From the NCBI GenBank assembly GCA_937967345.1, contig CALBTN010000286.1, positions 1-13,066 of the forward strand: a DNA stretch of 13,066 nt. The letters are read 5' to 3'. Shown here in pieces: positions 1-5,388 of the stretch; the first letter of the stretch is position 1; each line of letters begins with the position of its first letter. The notes beneath the pieces were generated by a model. It was not told where the DNA came from, made no database searches, and saw only the letters and a program-made list of their open reading frames with translations. The stretch is from an uncultured Rubrivivax sp. Its GTDB lineage: Bacteria; Pseudomonadota; Gammaproteobacteria; Burkholderiales; Burkholderiaceae_C. The translations under genes were made by a program, and so were the position numbers.

Positions 1-4
1 AAGC

Positions 5-216
5 CGGTTCATCCCCACGGGCGTGGGGAACACAAGGCGACAACCGATCGCGACGTGTGGGGCAACGGTTCATCCCCACGGGCGTGGGGAACACCTGCAG
101 CACCTGGTCGGCGTAGACGGCGTACTCGGTTCATCCCCACGGGCGTGGGGAACACATGGGCTACACGCCGCTGCTGAAGATGCACTACGGTTCATCCCCA
201 CGGGCGTGGGGAACAC
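5..216 (-). CRISPR. Type I-E CRISPR array, leader-proximal end (4 repeats, 3 spacers; continues off the left edge)
   Basis: Four identical 29-bp repeats lie at 5-33, 66-94, 127-155 and 188-216, separated by three 32-bp spacers (34-65, 95-126, 156-187), a period of exactly 61 bp. On the minus strand the repeat begins GTGTTCCCC and ends ATGAACCG. It contains a perfect 7-bp hairpin, CCCCACG / CGTGGGG, with a 2-nt loop, which is the Cas6e substrate. The 29/32 geometry and sequence match the known type I-E (E. coli-like) repeat family. By comparison with E. coli the crRNA strand is minus, so 188-216 is the leader-proximal repeat and 156-187 the newest spacer. None of the four repeats is degenerate. 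Bases 1-4 are the end of a further spacer, so the full array length is unknown. Confidence 0.98.
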
Positions 217-300
217 ACTTCTTCTACCTCGTTGTCACGCAACGACATTTCGGCTGCCCGATTTTCCACCGACTGCGCATGCGTTGACGGGGCCGGCTTG
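217..300 (-). promoter_or_regulatory. Probable CRISPR leader between cas2 and the first repeat
   Basis: These 84 bp separate the cas2 stop from the leader-proximal repeat. By hand count 49 of 84 bases are G or C, lower than the surrounding genes, as expected for a leader. On the crRNA strand the last 14 bases before the first repeat are purine-rich (GAGGTAGAAGAAGT). A 6-bp inverted repeat with a 5-nt loop lies at 229-245 (arms TCGTTG / CAACGA). I could not find a convincing -10/-35 promoter or a clear IHF consensus, so the leader role rests on position, composition and repeat orientation. Confidence 0.7.
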
Positions 301-597
301 TTAAGGAGCTGTGGCGTCGCCTTCGGGGTGAAACCGCACCAACTGCACGCCGTCGAAGTCGGCGGGCATGCGTCGGTTCTTGCCCAGCGTTACGAAGTCG
401 AATCCGGCCTCGCTGCTGCTGCGCCACATCATGACCGCGTTGCCCTCCTCGAGGCCTTCTTCCACCTGCGACCAGATGTGCTCGCGCACCCGGCGCGAGT
501 AGTTGCCGACGTACACGCCGGCGCGCACTTCCAGCAGCCACACCGCCAGCCGGCCGCGCAGCCGCGGCGGGGCGTTCTCAAGCACGATGACCAGCAT
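301..597 (-). CDS. cas2: CRISPR-associated protein Cas2, type I-E (adaptation)
   Basis: The gene encodes a 98-residue protein that closely resembles E. coli Cas2 (94 aa), with the family signature ENAPPRLRGRL near the N-terminus followed by WLLEVRAGVYVGN and a conserved EEGNAVMMW strand. Cas2 forms the central dimer of the Cas1-Cas2 integrase that inserts new spacers at the leader end. I chose the ATG at 595-597 because the homologous protein begins there with MLVIVLENAP. A GGAG lies about 10 bases upstream, inside cas1. The start overlaps the cas1 stop by 20 bp, so the two are probably translated together. It is the last gene of the cas operon, 84 bp from the first repeat. Confidence 0.97.
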   Translation of the reverse strand: MLVIVLENAPPRLRGRLAVWLLEVRAGVYVGNYSRRVREHIWSQVEEGLEEGNAVMMWRSSSEAGFDFVTLGKNRRMPADFDGVQLVRFHPEGDATAP

Positions 598-1498
598 CGC
601 CAAGGTTCTCCGGATTCGGCAGCGCCGGCCCGATGGCATCGACAGGCGCCTCGGGCGGCTTGATCTCGCCGGCGGCAAGCATGATCTCGATGTCCGGAAT
701 GATGCGGTCGAGCAGCCTGCTCTGCCGGAAGACGTCGCGGCAGCCCAGCCGCACCGCGCGCTCGGCGTTGCCGGGGTTGGCCGCCGCCACCTTGAAGGCC
801 ACCGGCACCACCGTCTCGAACTTGTAGATGTCGGCCACGTCGTAGACGAAGGACAGCGGCTTGCCGGTGTGGATGAAGCCCACCGCCGGCGCGTAGCCCG
901 CCGCCAGCACCGCCGCTTCGGTCACGCCGTACAGGCAGGCGGTGGCGGCCGACAGGCAGCGGTTGGCCACGTCGGCCTTGTCCCAGCTGTCGGCGTCGTA
1001 GTCGCGCCCGCTCCATTTCACGCCGAACTGCTGCGCCAGCAGCTGGTAGCTGCGGCGCACGCGCGCGCCTTCGATGCCGCGCAGCTGCTCGACGCTGCGC
1101 CGCGACGGTGGCTCCTCGCCGAAGCGCATGGCGTACATCTTGCGCACCACCTTCAGCCGCAGCTCCTCGTCCAGCGCCAGGCGTGCCTGGTACAGCAGCC
1201 GGTCGGCGCGCGCGCCGCCGGGCTGGCCCGACGAGTACAGGCGCACGCCGGCCTCGCCCACCCACACCAGCAGCGTGCCCACGCGCGCGGCCAGCGCCGC
1301 GGCGCGGTGCGACACGCGCGTGCCCGGCTCGAGCATGATGCAGGCTACGCCGCCCACCGGGATGTGGGTGCGGATGCCGGTGGCATCGACCACGACGAAG
1401 GCGCCGTCGAGCATGTCGATCTCGCCGCGCTCGATGAACACGACCGACATGCGCTCCTTGATCGGCAGCGGCTTCAGCGGCGGCAGCAGGCCGCTCAA
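578..1498 (-). CDS. cas1: CRISPR-associated endonuclease/integrase Cas1, type I-E
   Basis: This 306-residue protein is collinear with E. coli Cas1 (305 aa). Long matching blocks include TGIRTHIPVG, ACIMLEPGTRVSH, LLVWVGEAGVR, QLRGIEG, GYAPAVGFIHTGKPLSFVYD and the C-terminal LGDAGHR. The metal-binding residues are present at E143, H210, D220 and D223, equivalent to E141, H208, D218 and D221 in E. coli, so it should be active. With Cas2 it integrates spacers. The start is TTG at 1496-1498: the family N-terminus (LLPPLKPLPIKER) begins just after it, and a GAGG sits 7 bases upstream. This TTG overlaps the stop codon of the upstream PIN gene (TTGA, 4-bp overlap), suggesting translational coupling. 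Farther upstream in this frame the sequence is unlike Cas1. Confidence 0.97.
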   Translation of the reverse strand: MSGLLPPLKPLPIKERMSVVFIERGEIDMLDGAFVVVDATGIRTHIPVGGVACIMLEPGTRVSHRAAALAARVGTLLVWVGEAGVRLYSSGQPGGARADRLLYQARLALDEELRLKVVRKMYAMRFGEEPPSRRSVEQLRGIEGARVRRSYQLLAQQFGVKWSGRDYDADSWDKADVANRCLSAATACLYGVTEAAVLAAGYAPAVGFIHTGKPLSFVYDVADIYKFETVVPVAFKVAAANPGNAERAVRLGCRDVFRQSRLLDRIIPDIEIMLAAGEIKPPEAPVDAIGPALPNPENLGDAGHRA

Positions 1499-1977
1499 TC
1501 CGGTACCTCGCCCGCCGCGGCCAGCGCCTGCGATACGGCCGTCTGGCTGAGGCGCTGGCCGCCGGCGCGCAGCCGCTGCACCAGCGGCTGGATGGCCGGC
1601 AGCAGGCCCGCGCGCTTGGCCAGCACCAGTACACCGAGCGTGCCGATGACTTCCAGGCCCATCTGTGCTGCGCAGTGCCTGGCCGCCCGGTCGTCGGCCA
1701 GCAAGCGGGCGCCGATCTGCATCGCCCGGCCGATCGCCGCGCATTCGCCGGGGTCGAGGCCATCGGCGACGATGGGCACGGCGTCGCACACCACCAGCCA
1801 GCGGTTGTCGAGTGCTGTCTGGATGCGCGCTGTGTCAGCGTTGTCCGGCCGCGCCCTGCACTCGTCGAGCACGGCCGTGGGCACCTGCACTTGCGCGAAG
1901 ACCTTGGGCAGCACGGCGAGCAGGTCCAGCCTGCCCAGCGAGATCAGCGGCCCCGCATCGCTGACGACAACCTTCAC
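1495..1977 (-). CDS. PIN-domain RNase toxin, DUF3368-like, embedded in the cas operon
   Basis: The predicted protein has 160 residues from a GTG start (1975-1977). It has a PIN nuclease fold pattern: VVSDAGPLI at the N-terminus with D7, E39 in VLDEC, E78 in LDPGECAAI, and D95/D96 in LLADDRAAR, the acidic residues expected to bind metal. The second half (IGTLGVLVLAKRAGLLPAIQPLVQRLR) is typical of the DUF3368 family, PIN proteins usually paired with a UPF0175 antitoxin; exactly such a gene lies 7 bp upstream. The role is inferred: an RNA-cleaving toxin of a type II toxin-antitoxin pair. No clear Shine-Dalgarno precedes the GTG, so translation probably depends on the upstream gene. Its stop overlaps the cas1 start. 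The open frame extends to 2058, but the extension overlaps the antitoxin and looks non-coding. The target is unknown. Confidence 0.85.
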   Translation of the reverse strand: MKVVVSDAGPLISLGRLDLLAVLPKVFAQVQVPTAVLDECRARPDNADTARIQTALDNRWLVVCDAVPIVADGLDPGECAAIGRAMQIGARLLADDRAARHCAAQMGLEVIGTLGVLVLAKRAGLLPAIQPLVQRLRAGGQRLSQTAVSQALAAAGEVPD

Positions 1978-1984
1978 GCTGGCG

Positions 1985-2311
1985 CTACGGGCCGAAGGCG
2001 GCAAGCTCGCGCTGCAGTTCGCCGGGTTCCAGACGGATGGTGGCGATGCCGCGCGCACCCAGCGCGTCGATCATCTCGCTGTAAGACAGCCCGGCGATGC
2101 GGGCGGCCACGCCCAGGCTGATCTGCTCGCTGTCGTACAGCCGTGCCGCCAGTTCCAGCCGCACCTCGCGCGTGTTGGTGCCAGCGCCCAGCGGCACGGC
2201 CAGCAGCACCGGCTCGCCGGCCCGGGTCACGAGCGAAGTCTCGCCGCGCGCGGCGTCGTCCAGCAGTTGCTGGGGCCGCAGAGCCAAGTCTTCGGTGGTG
2301 AGGGTGTGCAT
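1985..2311 (-). CDS. Antitoxin: Phd/YefM-like N-terminus with UPF0175 domain
   Basis: The gene encodes 108 residues from an ATG, with a CGGAG about 8 bases upstream. Residues 1-42 resemble a Phd/YefM-type segment (TTEDLALRPQQLLDDAARGE...LVTRAGEPVLLAVPLG). Residues 49-104 match the UPF0175 pattern, with a probable helix-turn-helix at about 64-89 (ISLGVAARIAGLSYSEMIDA, then LGARGI). UPF0175 proteins are known as partners of PIN/DUF3368 toxins. The order antitoxin then toxin, 7 bp apart, is the usual arrangement. The protein is expected to neutralise the downstream PIN protein and perhaps to bind DNA and autoregulate; both are inference. It follows cas6e by 32 bp, and no obvious operator or promoter is seen in that gap, so it may be transcribed with the cas genes. 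Confidence 0.85.
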   Translation of the reverse strand: MHTLTTEDLALRPQQLLDDAARGETSLVTRAGEPVLLAVPLGAGTNTREVRLELAARLYDSEQISLGVAARIAGLSYSEMIDALGARGIATIRLEPGELQRELAAFGP

Positions 2312-2343
2312 GGTGATTGCTCCGGGGGCGCGGCGAATCGAGC

Positions 2344-3033
2344 TTACCCGACCGGCCGCAACATCATCAAGCCGCAGCCGAATGCCTTGCCGTGGCCGAT
2401 GCCATCACGCAGGGCCGAGCCCAGCGCCTCGGAGTTGACCACGCGCAGCCGTCCGCTGAGGTCCACCGTCGAGAAGCGCAGTTCATCGTTCTTGCCGCGG
2501 TGCTGCATGTAAGCCTCGGCGCGCAGCGCGTCGGCGTCGAACTCCACACCGAGCCTGTCCGAGCGCGCCAGCAACCAGGCCGAGCAGGCGCGGCGCACCA
2601 GATCGGGCAGCGCCGGGCGGTCCGCCGTGGTCCATTCGGCCCATCGCGGCAGTCCACGCTCTGCGAGCAGGCGCTTCTTCTCCTGCATCACCACGTCGTG
2701 CCGGCGGGCGCGGCCGTCTGCGCTGCGCGTGGTGACCACCGGGTTGGCGCGCAGCTCGAAGCTCAGCACGTCGCCGGCTTCGAGCCGCGGCGCATAGGGT
2801 TTGGTGTGGACGCTCCAGTGCGGCGTGGGCGCACAAGGCTCGGCCGCCGATACGACGTAAAAGCGTGGCACTCCGTCCACATCGTGGCGCCGGAACACGA
2901 AGCGCCGCGGCGCACCGGGTGGTGCCGGCACGAAGCGCCACAACCACTGGTGCTGCTGGTAGGCGCTGGCGATCCAGTCGTGCGCGGCGGCGCGCTCCTG
3001 GCCCGGGGTAGGGTGGATCAGGCTGAAGTACAT
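2344..3033 (-). CDS. cas6e: crRNA-processing endoribonuclease Cas6e (CasE/Cse3)
   Basis: This 229-residue protein cleaves the repeat hairpin of the pre-crRNA and stays bound to the crRNA 3' end in Cascade. It starts MYFSLI, like E. coli CasE (MYLSK). The segment YQQHQWLW aligns with E. coli YQLHQGLW, which places the probable catalytic histidine at H28. A conserved FELRANPVVT strand follows at about residue 91. The C-terminal glycine-rich loop GIGHGKAFGCGL is at residues 211-222, matching E. coli GIGPAKSMGCGL. The start ATG is 2 bp after the cas5e stop, with a GAGG about 10 bases upstream. The length agrees with the family and all recognisable motifs are intact. Confidence 0.96.
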   Translation of the reverse strand: MYFSLIHPTPGQERAAAHDWIASAYQQHQWLWRFVPAPPGAPRRFVFRRHDVDGVPRFYVVSAAEPCAPTPHWSVHTKPYAPRLEAGDVLSFELRANPVVTTRSADGRARRHDVVMQEKKRLLAERGLPRWAEWTTADRPALPDLVRRACSAWLLARSDRLGVEFDADALRAEAYMQHRGKNDELRFSTVDLSGRLRVVNSEALGSALRDGIGHGKAFGCGLMMLRPVG

Positions 3034-3035
3034 GG

Positions 3036-3746
3036 TCAATCGCCCTCGGTGAGCAGCGCCACGTGTTCGGTGCGGTCGCCGAACAGCCAGCCCTTGCGGC
3101 GGATCAGCCGGTCCTTGCGCGGCACGCTCAGGTGCGGCGCCACGCCGGCCGCGGCGCGGTCGCCCCAGGCGAGGCTGCGCAGCGTGGCCTGCCGCCCTGC
3201 GGCCTGCAGCCAGGCGCTGATCGCGGCATGCGCCGAATCTGCGTCGATAAGCTGCGGCGCCAGCGGCGCTGCCGGCGGGCAGCTCTTGCGGCCGAGGTAG
3301 AGCACGAAGCGCGGCTCGCGCAGCGCGCCTTCGAGTGCGCCGAGTTCGTGCGCTGCGCCGGGCAGGGCCTGCAGCGCGACCAGCCATGCGCCGCCCTGGC
3401 GGTAGTCGCGCGTCGACAGGATCGTGTTCAGCTGGTGCTTGGGCACGGTCAGCTCGTCGCGACGCGTGCGCTGCGGCCGGCCCTTCAGGTCGCTGCGGCT
3501 GGGCACCTGCGCGGTGTGATAGTCGCGCAGCAGCGCGCCGGGGTCGATCGTGCCGACCGCAAACGCATAGCCGTCGCGCAGGGCAGCGTGCGCCGCCTCG
3601 TCGTCGCGCCGGATGCCCAGCGCCGCGCCCAGCAGCCCGACCAGCGCCGATTCGCCCGGCGCGTCGCGGCTGCCGCGGGTCTGCCCCACGGCCACGTCGC
3701 CCCATGCCGCCAGCGGCGCCACGAGCTGGAACACCAGGAACTGCAC
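3036..3746 (-). CDS. cas5e: Cascade subunit Cas5e (CasD)
   Basis: A 236-residue RAMP-type protein that caps the crRNA 5' handle in Cascade (E. coli CasD is 224 aa). The N-terminus LVFQLVAPLAAWGDVAVGQTRGS is the usual Cas5e start, where the family has a hydrophobic strand followed by AxWG and TR. Further family features are ESALVGLLGAALGI, the DYHTAQ segment, and FVLYLGRKSCPPAAPL at about residue 147. The start is GTG at 3744-3746, three bases after the cas7e stop, with GGAG ideally spaced 6 bases before it inside the end of cas7e. It is followed 2 bp later by cas6e. The frame is intact. If ribosomes terminate abnormally in the frameshifted cas7e upstream, its translation by coupling could be affected. 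Confidence 0.95.
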   Translation of the reverse strand: MQFLVFQLVAPLAAWGDVAVGQTRGSRDAPGESALVGLLGAALGIRRDDEAAHAALRDGYAFAVGTIDPGALLRDYHTAQVPSRSDLKGRPQRTRRDELTVPKHQLNTILSTRDYRQGGAWLVALQALPGAAHELGALEGALREPRFVLYLGRKSCPPAAPLAPQLIDADSAHAAISAWLQAAGRQATLRSLAWGDRAAAGVAPHLSVPRKDRLIRRKGWLFGDRTEHVALLTEGD

Positions 3747-3749
3747 CGC

Positions 3750-4818
3750 TTACTCCTTGACGAAGGCCACGACTTCGGCGAGCGAGCCTTCGCCCTTTTC
3801 GCAGTCGAACTGGCAGCGGCTGTCGGCGCAGGCGCCATAGACCTTGTCGAAGTTCGCCAGCCGTTGCTGCAGCGCCTGCACCGCGAGCGACAGCATGTCG
3901 TGCTCGCCCCAGGGGCGCACCGGCTTGAGGAAGGCCTGCACCAGCGAGCGCGGCTGCTGGTTGCCCTTCTCGGCGAGCAGGTAGCTCGCGTAGGCGCGCG
4001 AGCCAAAGCTGTTTTGCATGCCGGTGGGGGCAACCTGCGCGACCGCGTGCAGCAGCGCCTGCAGCGCCCCGGCCGGCGAGATCCGCGTCGCCGCCGAGGT
4101 TGTCGCGCAGCAGTTCGCGGTCGATGCACAGGTACAGGTAGAACAGACCGGCGCCGTAGCCGCGCTCGCCGATGTGGCCTGCGCCCTTGTCTTCGAGCCC
4201 GGCGTTCAGGTCGTCGACGGCGCTGAAGTAGTCGTCCTCGACCGCGGCCTTGTGCACGGTGATGGCGTGGGCAACCTGCACCGCGGCCTCGACATTGAAG
4301 GCCGGCGTGTCGGCCAGCATGCGGCCGAACATCGCGATGTCGACGGCCTCGCGCGGCTTGCGCAGCAGCTTCAGTTCGTCGTCGCTCGGTGCGCTCTTGC
4401 GCGTGGCGCAGGACTTCGCCAGCGTCTCGGCCGCGGCCCGCTCGTCGGGCCCGACATGGGCGAGTTGTTCGATCTGCAGGTCGTCGCTGGCGTCGGTCAG
4501 CTTGTCGGCCTTCAGCTTGCCGAACTGCCCGGCGATCGCGCGCGCCCATTCACGCGCCTGCTTGTCGGCCACGCCCGCTTGCGTCAGCACCGCGTGCAGT
4601 TCGATGCCGAGGCGCTTGGTGCGCTGGCCCAGGTGGTCGCGGCCCAAGGTCGTCTCGAAGACATCCGACGTGCGCCACGCCCGCTTCAGGCTTTGCGACG
4701 AGATGCGCAGCCGCTGCGCGTCGCCGAGCAGCGCGGTCTTCGGCCGCCCGGTGTCGTCGCGGTTGAGGTTGGCGGGCGGGTAGGCGGTCAGCACGTGAAG
4801 CTGGACGAAACGGGACAT
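3750..4818 (-). pseudogene. cas7e: Cascade backbone subunit Cas7e (CasC/Cse4), interrupted by a single-base frameshift
   Basis: Residues 1-250 read from the ATG at 4816-4818 in one frame: LHVLTAYPPANLNRDD, RISSQSLKRAWR, DIAMFGRML, AVQVAHAITVHK, FSAVDDLN and GAGLFYLYLCIDRELL all match E. coli CasC. The remaining family C-terminus (LQALLHAVAQVAPTGMQNSF, then GSRAYASYLLAEKG, ending at TAA 3750-3752) lies in another frame. The shift is at the CCCC run 4067-4070 (GGGG on the coding strand). Removing one G gives a continuous 355-residue protein (E. coli 363 aa) reading ...DLAGRALQALL. The 1069-bp span is one base over a multiple of three. Six Cas7e copies hold the crRNA, so a true frameshift would abolish Cascade. 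A homopolymer sequencing error is the main alternative. The gene is preceded by a 66-bp gap after cse2 and GGAG about 10 bases before the ATG. Confidence 0.93.
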
Positions 4819-4884
4819 GGGCTCGGATCTCCGGTGGGTGAGCGTGGTGCGGGTGGCGAATCGGTGAATCGCTGAAGCGGCGGA

Positions 4885-5388
4885 TCAAGCGGCGGTCTTC
4901 TGCTCGGGCCAGTCGTAGCCGTAGGCCCAGCGCTTGCGCACGCCGTCGCCCCAGGCGACGACATCGCTGGCCAGCGCCAGCGGGTCGGCACGGTGCTGCA
5001 GCAGCGGCAAGGTGCGGCGCAGCCCGGTGAAGAGCGTGTCGACGTCGCGCGACTCGAGCAGGCGGCGAAAGCGCAGCGGGCCGACGCGCGGCTTGTCGCC
5101 TTCGCGCTGACTCATCGCCGCGGGCAGGCTGCGCTCGTCGACCTCGCGCACATGGGCCAGCAGGCCGGCGGCGGCGGCGAGGCGATCGCGGCGCCAGGGT
5201 TCGTCGGGCCAGCCGGCGGCAAGCAGCCGGCGGTACAGCCGCTGGTAGGCGGGCGACATCACGACCGCGGTCGGCTCGGCAGCGCGGCGCAGCGCGGCGC
5301 GCCCGCCGGGGTCGTCGGCCAGGCCACGCCACCAGTTCAGCAGGATGTCGCCCCAGGGCTGCTGCGGGCGGAAGCTCAGGTCGGTCAT
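4885..5388 (-). CDS. cse2: Cascade small subunit Cse2 (CasB, Cas11e)
   Basis: The gene encodes a 167-residue, mostly helical protein. WWRGLADDPGGRAALRRA at about residues 19-36 is the characteristic Cse2 N-terminal helix region, and VGPLRFRRLLESRDVDTLFTGLRR at about 102-125 is the conserved arginine-rich C-terminal block. Cse2 dimers line the Cascade belly and stabilise the R-loop. The ATG at 5386-5388 overlaps the cse1 TGA by 4 bp (ATGA), and AAGGA lies 6 bases upstream. It ends WPEQKTAA and is followed by a 66-bp gap before cas7e, the largest spacing inside the Cascade block. No frameshift or missing segment is visible. Confidence 0.94.
   Translation of the reverse strand: MTDLSFRPQQPWGDILLNWWRGLADDPGGRAALRRAAEPTAVVMSPAYQRLYRRLLAAGWPDEPWRRDRLAAAAGLLAHVREVDERSLPAAMSQREGDKPRVGPLRFRRLLESRDVDTLFTGLRRTLPLLQHRADPLALASDVVAWGDGVRKRWAYGYDWPEQKTAA

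Noticed and set aside
23..304. Plus-strand open frame across the CRISPR repeats
   Set aside because: Its apparent protein repeats (such as HPHGRGEH and SPRAWGT) are translations of the CRISPR repeat in changing frames.
1499..1789. Extension of the cas1 frame upstream to 1789 (403 codons)
   Set aside because: The extra 97 residues overlap the PIN gene, are Arg/Ala-rich and have no counterpart in Cas1, whose homology begins right after the TTG at 1498.
503..2512. Long plus-strand open frame of 669 codons opposite cas2, cas1 and the TA pair
   Set aside because: It is the antisense shadow of well-supported genes in GC-rich DNA; its product is His/Arg/Ala-rich with no recognisable domain.
4066..4074. 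Programmed ribosomal frameshift in cas7e
   Set aside because: No known slippery heptamer for the needed direction, no nearby Shine-Dalgarno-like stimulator and no family precedent that I know of; mutation or a homopolymer error is simpler.
4819..4884. Possible promoter or small gene in the 66-bp gap between cse2 and cas7e
   Set aside because: Only short direct repeats (GAATCG twice, 8 bp apart) and a ribosome binding site for cas7e are visible; no promoter or credible small ORF is supported.
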